A stretch of 64,000 bases of DNA, from contig NC_067132.1 of assembly GCF_021347895.1 (NCBI RefSeq), positions 29,233,757-29,297,756 on the forward strand, read 5' to 3'. Numbering within the stretch: the stretch's first letter is position 1; every line of letters begins with the position of its first letter. Source of the DNA: Acanthochromis polyacanthus (taxonomy: Eukaryota; Chordata; Actinopteri; Pomacentridae). The notes beneath the pieces were generated by a model. It worked only from the letters and a program-made list of their open reading frames with translations, was not told where the DNA came from and did not search any database. This document shows, one piece after another, positions 45,201 to 54,319 of the stretch. A program made the translations under genes and the position numbers.

Positions 45201-48200
45201 CCACAGGCAAAACGGTCGTGTACACATCCGACGTCGATTTATGTAGTAAACAAACGATTAAAGTTGCATCACCTCTCTCTACAGGAATAAATAATAAACA
45301 AGTTATGTCAGACAACCCCCCTGAGTTCAGGGAGATTTCTGCTGTGGACGGAGAGAGAGAGAGAGAGATAAATAAACACAGCATGTTGTTATGTCACCGC
45401 TCCCCTGATGGGAAAAGCAGCGCTCTCTGTCTGGTGGTGACTGGACTGGAAGTCTCGTTGTTTTAGCGTGGATTCACTCCAAAGTTAGCTTCTTGGTCAG
45501 AAAATCCAAGAGGAATATTTTAATAAATAGTTCAAGCTACAGATGGGTGTACAGCAGCTCTTCACCGCCCTCTAAAGGCCGCAAACAGCAAGAAAAACCA
45601 AGGAGCTGCTTTATCATCAGATAGCAACAGCACAATCTGAAAAATGCTGTGTTGTACGCTACATATGCTGCATTTTAACCTCATATTTAATTGTTATCTG
45701 TAGTTTACCTCAGTACCTGTGAGTACCAGAACCAATGGAGGATTCTGCTGTGAAGGTGGAGACATGAGGAGGAGGTGTGTTTGCGGCAATAACATAAAAA
45801 AAGAAATCTGAAGGGGCTCGGATTTAAGAATGGCGACCTGCCAGTCCTGAATGAACGTACAGGAAACACTGAGTTACTTTTTCTGTAATTAATTAATTGA
45901 AATAAACGTGTTCCAGTCCCATCCCTAGTTTATATAAAACTATATCTGTAGTAATTTGTATGGTAAAAGCCTTTTCAAACTCCCTGCTTGACTGCTTCCT
46001 AATCCAAACCTCCACACATTTTCTCGGCCACACTCCTCTGACAGTCCTCCCACTGATCACCAACGCTGGCAGACGTCGCTCACATCCGTGCGTGAATAAC
46101 TGCCACCAACAATTCATTAAACTCTAATTTTCTTAATTGCTGAGTGAAATGATTTGATGTCATGCAGCTGTGCGCTGCTCGGCAACAAACTGCTCCCGGT
46201 GACCTTCACTGGCAAAGCAAAACGCTCGTAATAACTCTGATTAATGACTGTGATTACATTAGCTGGAAAGGGGGGGAAAAAAAGGAAGGGCCAGGCCGCC
46301 ATGAGGAGCCCTCAACAGATCTCTTACCGGCGCAGAAGATGCGGAGCTGCTGAGCAGGCGATATGAGGTTCAGGTGTGTGGTGAAGAGGTCCACGAACGC
46401 ACCGGGGTACACCACGAACACAAACATCCCGAAACCGTTCACTCTCACCTGTTCCTGCAGGAGACAGAAAAAAATCAGCGTCAAAAAGACAGAGCGGCAC
46501 TAAAACAGGCTTTAAAGCATCTAAATGTACAGGTAAATCTACAGAAGAACACATCAGGCAGCTGTGATGAAAACACCGGGAACATTTGCATATTTAATGA
46601 GACGTTTCCGTTAAGTCTCTGCTCCAAAAGCAACAGCTGAAATCTAAACTGATTCTCACTTATTTTCGATCACTGTGCAGCCAAATGTTCACGTTTTCCC
46701 GCTCCGACAATCAACAAGCTCAGCAGATGCTTCCAATAATAGCAGGAAAACTGGGACGCAACTACATATAGACTGCTTATTATGCAAGAACAAAACGAGA
46801 AACACCACCGCAAACCGTGTTACTAGTCCAAAATACATGTCGTTTTAGATCGGGGAAACCAAACCTCTGAATGTCTGCACGTCTACCCATGGATGGACGA
46901 GGGATTAGACCTACACTCTCCCATTAGTGGTCAAACATGATCAGCATCGATGTCATTTCGTTAAGAATAATGATTTGTATAATTGCTTGTATTGTATTTT
47001 TGTCCACACAAGAATGATTCCATGTTTGTAAACTGTTTGTTTTTCACTTTATAACAGATTTTGAACATTTTGATGACTAAAAAGAATCAATCATGCCTGC
47101 TTTCACCTGCAACCTCGAATCCTTTGTAGGGAAAAAAGAAGAAGCTGAGAATAAGATGAGTAAAACAAGCTGTAAAGAACAGCCTTTAACTCTCTTGCTG
47201 CCTGTGGATGCTCTTCACCCTGCTGGTTGCCATGGTAACACACAGTGTCACGGTGTGTCTGGATTACCTCAACGCTGCCACCGCGTGGCCGAGCTCGTGT
47301 ATGACTCCACTGAGCAGCAGGGCGATGAAGAAGTAGGCCAGCTGACTGGTTGGAAGGTTGACTCCTGGGACCTGGAGGAGGAACACAGACCAAAGAATGA
47401 AACTGATGCAGAAGCAAGACGAGAACATCAACACGAATCAGCTGGGTTTAGCCGGAGTTTTTAATCCTCTAGTACAGAGGGTGAAACATGCGGACCGTGG
47501 GCAAAACCGGGCCTCCAGAGGGTCTGATCCAGCCCACAGGACGACTTTGTAAAGAGTAAAATTAGACATTAAGTGCAGATTGTAAAATTGTAACTTTGAA
47601 ATAATTTCTAGACCATGACAAGTTGGTTTGAGCATACAGTAAAACACTAGATTGTTCTTTTGTCATTTTATGCCTCATTTTTGTAACATTTTGGCTTTAG
47701 TTTGTCCGATTTTTGTTATTTGTCTTATGTTTTGCTTTTCCTTTTTGTCTTATTTTTGTCATTTTGTGCTCTGCCTTATTCGTTGTTTTGTGTATCATTT
47801 TTGCCGTTTTCTTTTTTTGTCATTTTGTTTCTCACTTTTGTCAGGTTTTGTCTCATGTGTGTAAGTTATGTCATTTTTTTCTTTTTTGTGTCTTTTTTCG
47901 TCTCATGTTTGCAATTTTTTGTCCCATTTGTCTCATTTATTTTCGCTTTGCAACTTTTTGGTCTGATTTTTTTGTCCCTTTCTTGTTTTGTTTCGTGTCG
48001 TTCGTCTCATTTTTTTGCCATTTTGCATCTCGTTACTGTAATATTTTGTCCTGTTTTGGTTATTTTTTTGACTGATTTCTGTCCTTTTGATTCCTTAAAT
48101 GTGAACATTTTCAGAATGTATTTTTTATTGCACTAAAGAACAGGAAAAAATTGTACTTGTGGTTATTTATAGGTTATTAAGCTGTGATTTTTCTGGTTCA

Positions 48201-51200
48201 CTTGAGATCAAACTGGGCTAAATGTGGAACCTGAACTAAAATGAGTCTGACACCCTGCTCTAGTAGGAGGACATTTAATTGAAACATGTTGTAATTAACA
48301 TCTTGCTCCTTACATTTGGCTAATAAACACCCCCACATTTAAACCATCCTCCTGACCGCCTTGTTTTTTGGCTTCCTCTCGGTCACATTAATCATTTTGT
48401 GTTTTGTGAAGCTCAGGTTTTCCGTGTGGTCGGTATTTTTCTCTCCCGCCGGCCTCGCTGAGCTTTTTCTGCCGCTCCAGGCTGAATTCTCAGAAATAAA
48501 TGCTCCTGCTAATAGCCTCCCATGAATCACCTCCACAGGTCCGCTGGGGATGGCGCTCGCATTAACGCACGGCTACTTGACACCGTAATGAATAAAAGGG
48601 AAGAGGAAAGGCGCTGCTCGTCATTAGGGGCCTTTTTTCTGCAACCCTCATTTGAATTTCCCCGGCTCTGAGTGAACTTTGAAGTTAATCTCTGACACCA
48701 ACACCCTCACTGATTGGATCTAATTGATTATCCCCCGCTGGAAGATGCAAACAAAGCATCTGTTGGCTGCAGTCGAATAAAAATGTACGTACCACCACCT
48801 GCAGGGCCTGCTGACCTCCTATCCGAGGGTTATCTGTGGTCATCTGAGCGAACGTCTGCTGCAGCGTCTTTATCAGCAGCACCACCGATCCCAGCATGGA
48901 GACGACACCAAACACCAGACCACCGCTGAACCTGGAGAACACACAGGGGAAGAACGGTCACTTAGTTTGATTTTATGGACATAGAAACGGGATAAAAGGA
49001 AAGAAAAGTGGGTCAGAAAGAGCTCCTGAGCTTGAGTAACCCTACAGAAACAACATTCAGCCATTTTCACTGCAAAAAAATAGCATATTTTTAATTTCCT
49101 GTCACGTATTTCACTTCTGTTAGTCTATCTGTGCTGTCGCAAAAAAAGTCTAAAATTGTCCAAAATTACTAAAAAATGTTCCAAAATGACATCACACTCA
49201 TTTGAAATGACTAAAAATTGTCCAGAATTACTAAAAATTGTCCAAAATTACTAAAAAAATGTTCCAAAATGACATTACACTTGTTTGAAATGAAGAAAAA
49301 ATGTCCAAAATGACTAAAAATTGTCCAAAATTACAAAAAAAATGGTCCAAAATGACATTACACTTGTTTGAAATGAAGAAAAATTGTCCAAAATTACTAA
49401 AATTGTCCAAAATTACTAAAAAAAAAAAGGTCCAAAATGACATTACACTTGTTTGAAATGAAGAAAAATTGTCCAAAATGACTAAAATTGTCCAAAATTA
49501 CAAAAAAAATGGTCCAAAATGACATTACACTTGTTTGAAATGAAGAAAAATTGTCCAAATTACTAAAAATGGTCCAAAATTACTTTAAAAAATCGTCCAA
49601 AATGACATTACACTTGTTTGAAATGAAGAAAAATTGTCCAAAATTACTCAAAAGTCATCTAAAATGACATTACTCCTGTTAGAAATTATTAAAATTGCCT
49701 AAAACGATTAAAAAAATGTCCAAAATAACTCAATATGTCACTTTTGTCGTCTCATTTTAGTCTGTTTGTGCCGTTGCAAAAATGAAACAAGAAATGAATA
49801 GAGAAAACAACTGTACTAATCTAATTATAGAACAACATGTTCTTATTTTTGGTGATTAAACAATTGTGTGCTCTGAATGAAGAGGTTGTAAGTCTGAAGC
49901 TGCAGTGGATTATGGGTTGTTTGTAGCTTTAATGTTGCTAGGCTAGCAAATGTCACGGAAATCTGTTCAGCTAAGCTAGCAGGTCATAGGTCAGTCCGTG
50001 TCAACACAACCACCACACCCTCTAGTGGATGAAACGAAGTGACGCCAAAGGGCTGCCGTGAAAACAGAAACACAAATTGCTGCCTCATTTTTAAACACAA
50101 AGAAGAAAAAATAGTTTGCAAATTCTTCATTACTTCCCCATGTATCTGATACTTAGCTTAACGATACGATTTCCCAACAAAATAAGTCTGCAGACAAATT
50201 ATGACTGAGAAAGATTCATTTAATAATTTCTCAGAGAACAAAAACATTTCTGAGGTAGGGAGTAACATGCATATTTAAAAAACATATACATATTCAGATA
50301 TACAAAAACTACAAATGATATTTCTCTTATGTTCAACAAAATAAAGAGACTCCCTTCTTATTGCTCCGATGTTTCCTCTTCTTAAAAGTGCAACTGAAAT
50401 TATATTTTATCCTAAACGACAAAAAAAAAATAAGAAAATGGATTTGCAAAATAATTCCCACATCAAAATAACTAGATGAATAATACAAATAAACTAAATC
50501 TCGCTCTTTTTCATGCCAAAATGCTGTCACACCTCCAGATTGAAACTGATCTGTGGGTCCTCGATTTCAAAAACATCGACATATGGTGCCGATCAAGTGA
50601 ACTCAAAAGCAGACTACGCCCTCTGCCGTTTAAAAAGGGCATAGCGATTCATTTTTCATCTCAGGCGATTTAAATCGTCACACGTTTGTATCGACTTTTC
50701 ACCGTCTCGCGATGTGTCGTTACATCCCTCATTAGACAGACTAACAAAGCAGCAAAATGAAGGGTTTTACTGGATAGAAAGTGAGAGAAAACTAAGACTG
50801 GAAGATTAAATAAAGTAGCTGTATGTGGCAGGAAATGACACCTCTGGGAACTGAAATAAAGATATGACATGTTGATTGGCTTCATAATTTTGCATCCACA
50901 TGATTTAGGCTCTGAAAAGCAATGCTTATTTTTGCAATTTAAATGGTTAATACCTTTACATTTTTATCAAACGCTTGTTAACCCTCGTGGCGACCTGCGG
51001 GTCAAAATTGACCCGTTTTAAAGTTTGAAAATGTGGAAAAAGAGAAACTTCTGATGTCCGCATTTTCAACATTTTGGGAAATCTTTTGGGTGGAAAAATA
51101 AATGTTAAAAATGTTTTTTAAGAACATTCATTTTTGTGAATGTTCTAAAGAAAATATTAGAAATTTTACTGATATATCTGTAATCATTTTAGCTATTTTT

Positions 51201-52813
51201 AGGATTTTTTGGAATATTTTTACTTGTTTTTTGAAAATATTTACAAGAACTTTTTTGCCAAATTTGGGTGATTTTTTTAAAATAAAACTTTTAAGGAATT
51301 ATTGGAATTTTCTTCCTGAAGGTTTTGCAAATTTTCAGAAATTTGGGGATTTTTTCTGCTGAATTTTTGGATTTTTTTCAGACAAGGAAACAATATTTTT
51401 TGGTGCCCGTAAATGAAGACAACAGGAGGGTTAAATCAGTAGATCTGCTTCCACCTTAAAGTGAGTGGCACCGTTACACAAGGAAAAGATATCCAGACGT
51501 CTGTAGCGAGTCTCACAGTCAGTCAGCAAAAACATGTCATTTCTAGAAGGTTCTTACATTATATTTTTATTAATGACAAGTCAACTAGAAATATTCCAAA
51601 GTGGCCAAATGCTTCCACACTGTAAAATGGTAACTGATGAGTGTAAAGCTGATGAGAAAAGTCTACAAGTGATACAGGAACAGAGCTGGTTAGAAGCAGT
51701 TCATGACAGTAGGAGTCTCACCAGAGGTAGAGGGCCTGGGGGTTGATGCGGGCGCAGTAGGCAAACAGCCGGTTGAACATGGTGGTCTGCCATCTCACAT
51801 GGAAAGGAGACAGCATCAGCCCTCGACTGGCCAGCCACGACTCGTAGCTGATCCGGTGCGTCGCCGACGACTGCAGGATGGAGATGAAGTCAGTGGAAAG
51901 GTCCATGTAGAGGGAGAAAGAGGGACAGTATTTAGTTTTACAGTGTCCACACTTTCCAAAGGATTTTAAGGGTGTTACCACAGAAGTAAATTACAAGTAT
52001 CTTTCTGCTCCGTTTTAGATTGCTGAAAGTTTTTTCCACTCACAAAAAGTAAAAAAAAGAGCAACAATCCTGCTATTTTTTTATTATTATTCATGATCCA
52101 GACCACATCAGATCAGGTCTAAATGAAAAACCACCACACCTCAACATGTCATTTCTTAAATAAAACTGTTTCCTGTATGGCTATGAAAATAAGAAAGAAA
52201 CACAAAAAAACAAAAGGACATGGTTTGGACAAAAGTGGCAAAAAAAAGAGCTCCTGTGATGAGAAAGACACAAAACTTTAAAGGTCAAAGACGCACCTGC
52301 TGCACACAAGAAGGGGGGAAAGCCTCCACAGGCGATACTGATGATAAAAACCATCTCTAATGGTGCTACTGAGCAACACAGAAATGATTTATCATACGTT
52401 TTATTTCTAATAAACTGCTCATGTAGCTTTTCATTCAGCTAAAATAGCATAAACATATTTAATTTCTGTCTATTGATAGCTATGGAAGACAAATAGCCTC
52501 ACTTATTTCACACATATTTGGTTGATTTGACATTGAAGCACCTCAAATGGAAGTATGTGATGAATAAATGAAGGTTAATGGATTTCTAGCAGATAAGAAG
52601 TGAGTCATGCTAGCTTGAGGCTGTTTTGGCCTGTTGATAGGACCGTTAGAGGCCCTTTCTGCTTCTTCTAATGATGCTCTATGGATGTATGTGGGCTGAC
52701 AGCTTGTTAAATAGAAGAAAGAACAGGAAAACAATCACCCTGAGCATCGTGTCGGCCAGGTAGACGGCACACCAGCCTGCCATCACAAACACCAGCAGGG
52801 ACACGGGGATCAT
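32996..52813 (-). CDS. mbtps2: Membrane-bound transcription factor site-2 protease (S2P), 11 exons, one phase break
   Basis: Multi-pass Golgi zinc protease that, after site-1 cleavage, releases SREBP and ATF6 transcription factors from the membrane. Coding exons, 5' to 3': 52813-52739, 51870-51722, 48931-48793, 47371-47268, 46454-46328, 41892-41774, 38987-38807, 37188-37082, 35780-35582, 34305-34230, 33218-32996. Seen: N-terminal [14 protein letters not shown], the HELGH zinc motif in exon 4, FNGFG-type segment and [13 protein letters not shown] in exon 5, a Cys-rich luminal loop in exons 7-9, and [11 protein letters not shown] (zinc-binding Asp) in exon 11. The C-terminus GLWMVTAR equals the human end. 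The exons sum to 1499 bp; every junction is in phase except exon 4/5, which is one base short. With that base the product would be about 499 aa (human 519). The difference is mostly the human poly-Ser loop, absent here ([11 protein letters not shown]). Confidence 0.94.
34627..35535. mobile_element. Fold-back (long hairpin) Tc1/mariner-type element, mbtps2 intron 9
   Basis: TA-flanked ends 'tacaccaccagtcaaaggtt' and 'tttgactggtggtgta' bound a 909-bp element that is palindromic over nearly its whole length. Left arm 34627-35127, loop about 35128-35151, right arm 35152-35535; the left arm has extra sequence. Each arm encodes a Tc1-type helix-turn-helix segment ([18 protein letters not shown]) in opposite orientations. 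A hairpin duplication of the transposase 5' end, with loss of the catalytic part, explains this structure. Confidence 0.8.
37278..37880. mobile_element. Nonautonomous hAT-type element with internal minisatellite, mbtps2 intron 7
   Basis: It begins with a weak terminus ('catgggtgtcagattcattg') and the family flank 'agttcagggccacattcagc'. A gacaaaaatgagacacaaaa-type array follows from about 37585 to 37880. Truncated at the far end. Confidence 0.65.
38505..38603. repeat. Imperfect palindrome, arms about 35 bp
   Basis: 'agcaacaggagctccgatca' with 'gccagctg' faces 'cagctggccaatcagagctc' with 'ctgttgct', separated by about 25 bp. It could be a small MITE or a hairpin in mbtps2 intron 7. Confidence 0.55.
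39247..40550. mobile_element. Nonautonomous hAT-type element, largest internal minisatellite, mbtps2 intron 6
   Basis: The left end 'caggggcgtcaaactcattt' is clear. The array of gacaaaaatgagacaaaaaac variants runs about 39545-40465, the longest of the family in this window. After it come 'gaacaatctagtat' and 'caacttgtcaaaat', shared with the intact copy at 47475, then the match stops. The long minus-strand frames over it are low-complexity artefacts. Confidence 0.7.
41385..41735. mobile_element. MITE ending in aggagggttaa, mbtps2 intron 6
   Basis: Shares 'ttttgcaaattttcagaaat' and the end 'gaggagggttaa' with the better copy at 50979-51434. The left end is too diverged to place exactly. Confidence 0.55.
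42110..42788. mobile_element. Inverted-repeat element with a CpG-rich tandem duplication inside, mbtps2 intron 5
   Basis: Facing arms: 'cagacctccgccagg' and 'aactcaaaaagtcatggacg' on the left; 'cgtccacaactttttgagtt' and 'cctggcagaggt' on the right. Between them at 42265-42585 lie two tandem copies of a block of about 160 bp that is far richer in G+C and CpG than anything else in the window (cgccgccgcttcgtttcgtc in each). Apparent frames inside are composition artefacts. Confidence 0.65.
43160..43234. mobile_element. Terminal fragment of the TA-flanked MITE family
   Basis: 'ctaccgttcaaaagtttgag' followed by 'gttttccatgaaaactcaca', the family terminus, immediately before the minisatellite. Confidence 0.7.
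43235..44285. repeat. Large minisatellite (gttgctccatattatcgttaaa, 22 bp), mbtps2 intron 5
   Basis: About 48 units, many identical, variants being gttgcccc, gttgctgc and attattttta. It is the reverse complement of the gagcaactttaac arrays at 9.3 and 12.6 kb. MITE termini lie at both ends. High unit identity suggests recent expansion. Confidence 0.92.
44292..44585. mobile_element. TA-flanked MITE, mbtps2 intron 5
   Basis: Starts 'tacactaccgttcaaaaagt' directly after the array. It carries the family core in reverse ('gaaatgttcctctgtacccc') and ends near 'tcatttaatgttatctta', with the far terminus diverged. Confidence 0.75.
44941..45050. repeat. Perfect 22-bp repeat x5 (aaccgtggagtcctgaaggc-ac)
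   Basis: Exactly five uninterrupted identical copies in mbtps2 intron 5. Such identity implies very recent expansion and likely length polymorphism. Confidence 0.95.
46960..47095. mobile_element. Partial inverted copy of the 15.2-15.7 kb element
   Basis: Reverse complement of about 15495-15610, including 'tttttcactttataacagat' and 'tttgaacatttt'. It lies in mbtps2 intron 4. Confidence 0.55.
47268..47371 (-). other. mbtps2: mbtps2 exon 4: HELGH zinc motif, out-of-phase 3' end
   Basis: Encodes [20 protein letters not shown] and then [14 protein letters not shown]. The only good donor is TTGAG|GTAATC, leaving phase 2, while exon 5 begins GAACAGGTG, which matches the protein (EQV) only in phase 0. 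Joined as written, the message would read a stop two codons into exon 5. A donor of TTGAGG|GTAATC, with one more G, would fix the frame. Confidence 0.8.
47475..48257. mobile_element. Complete nonautonomous hAT element with 8-bp target duplication, mbtps2 intron 3
   Basis: Bounded on both sides by the identical 8-mer ctctagta (47467-47474 and 48258-48265), the hallmark of hAT insertion. Termini are 'cagagggtgaaacatgcgg' and 'gagtctgacaccctg'. The middle, 47650-48085, is a ttttgtcattttgtgtctc-type minisatellite. There is no transposase, so it was moved in trans. It lies in mbtps2 intron 3, upstream of exon 4. Confidence 0.88.
49130..49740. repeat. Tandem repeat (gtccaaaatgacattacact), mbtps2 intron 2
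   Basis: About six units of roughly 75-120 bp contain 'aaaatgacattacacttgtt' followed by 'tgaaatgaagaaaaattgtc', with variable numbers of 'ccaaaattactaaaa' inside. Confidence 0.8.
50979..51434. mobile_element. MITE with ttaaccctc ends, mbtps2 intron 2
   Basis: Left end 'taaccctcgtggcgacctgc' and right end 'aacaggagggttaa' are inverted. Fragments of the same family lie at 41385-41735 and 53118-53260. Confidence 0.65.
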
Positions 52814-53117
52814 GATGGACCTTTTACACGACCCTCCGCAGACACGACGCCTCCATTACCCGTTTAGCTCGCAGCTAGCCGTGGCTAAAAGCGGTTAGCA
52901 CTGCGACAAAAAGTCCACATTTTTATATTAAACACACAGAGACACACTGCGTTTGTTTTCAGGGCTGCTGTGAATGGAAAGAAGCGTCAGCACTGTGCGA
53001 CAAACCTCCTGCTTCTTCTTCCTCTTCGCTGTCTCGTTGCGCATCACCGTCTTCTTCTTCTACGGTGACAATAAAACAGCGCGCTGCCGCCACCAAGTGT
53101 TGGAATACAGAACAGTC

Positions 53118-53260
53118 TGTCCTGTTGTCTTCATTTACCGGCACCAAAAAATATTGTTTCCTTGTCTGAAAATCTGCAAAACGTTCAGGAAGAAAAGTCG
53201 AATAATTCCTGAATTATGATAATTCCTTATTTGGCAAGAAAATCTAAATATCTGTGAATA
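53118..53260. mobile_element. MITE fragment of the ttaaccctc family
   Basis: 'cctgttgtcttcatttaccg' with 'gcaccaaaaaatattgtttc', the reverse complement of the right end of the 50979-51434 copy. Confidence 0.6.
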
Positions 53261-53619
53261 TTTTCAAAAATGAGTATTTTGTTTATATATGTATATATAG
53301 CTTAATCATATATTGTCTCTTCAAATTATTAAAATAATTGACTTTACTGCCAGTATCTGCTTCTCTAACATATATTAGTGTGTGTGTGTGTGTTTACAGT
53401 GTTTGCAAAATACCCGTCTACAGTCGAGCTTAATATCAGAATATTCTATTATTATGATTATTATTATTATCATCATCATCTATTATTTCCGCTATGAATA
53501 TTAAAATACGCCGAACCATTTGTCCTGTATCATAGCTACATGTATGACGTTTGCAGCAAAAAAATAAAAATAAAAAACGCGTGAAAATTTGTCTAATATT
53601 CAGAGTTAAGATGGATTAA

Positions 53620-54250
53620 ATGCGCAGTCAAACAGCGCTGAGTGGAGCGGCTGACCGGACCAAGATGGCGGCCGTATTTCTCGCTGCGCAGCACCCCGAG
53701 CGGCGTCTGGCGGTAAATGTTCATGAATGGAATCTGTACAGATTCTGTACGTTTGTTGGTACGACTCCTGTAGTGTACATAGAGCTGCCAGAGTTGCTTG
53801 AAGGTACGAAGGATGGAAATAATCACACATCTTTGTTTACAAGCAGCCGGCAAACCAAAACACCGGCGCACGTATGTGACGTAATCGCGTACGCGACGTG
53901 GTCAGATCGCGGCAAAGTTTTGCTGTTTAGACGGAAACGTAACGGCGGAGCGTTTTCTACTTTTCCACTCTGGAGGCGGGTTTCAAATTTTTTGCGTTTT
54001 CAAGCCCCCAAAACGCCGTCCTCGTATAAACGATAGGGTGTTTTGTTGAAATATTTTGCCGTTTTTACCTGCAAGCGCCCTTGTGTAAACGACCCCTAAG
54101 TTACCCCTCTTTGTGAAACAGCCTCGAGTTACCCCTCTGTCTCAGGGTTGTTACCTCGCTTCGTGAAACGGAAAACTCTGAGTTTTCCTCATTTCAGGGT
54201 TAAGAAACTCAGAGTTTTCAGTGAACCTGCTTCGTGAAACAGGCCCCAGG
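53620..54250. mobile_element. Transposon-derived compound repeat
   Basis: An open plus-strand frame (53620-54036) reads protein-like (NVHEWNLYRFCTFVGTTPVV) but resembles recurrent repeat translations rather than a host gene. It is followed by 'cgaagcaggttcac'-type sequence (reverse) ending in 'cttcgtgaaacaggcccc', a common teleost MITE end. The Ig gene's 5' region begins at once after it. Confidence 0.4.
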
Positions 54251-54319
54251 ACTCTAAAGTTCAGTTTTTACCATCAAGATCTGTCCAAAAACACAAACAT
54301 AATCAGGATTCTGATCAGG

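Larger units (their letters stand above)
52814..54319. other. Spacer between mbtps2 and the divergent Ig gene
   Basis: It should hold both promoters. It contains a TE-derived stretch with (ctt)n at about 52995-53090, a MITE fragment (53118-53260), a TG run near 53380-53392 and a compound repeat (53620-54250). No clean promoter element can be assigned by eye. Confidence 0.5.

Noticed and set aside
47652..48136. Overlapping plus-strand frames that look like membrane proteins
   Set aside because: Same low-complexity array inside a hAT element.
53620..54036. A 138-codon open frame as a candidate gene
   Set aside because: It sits in transposon-like sequence next to a common MITE end and is also open on the other strand; no host family recognised.
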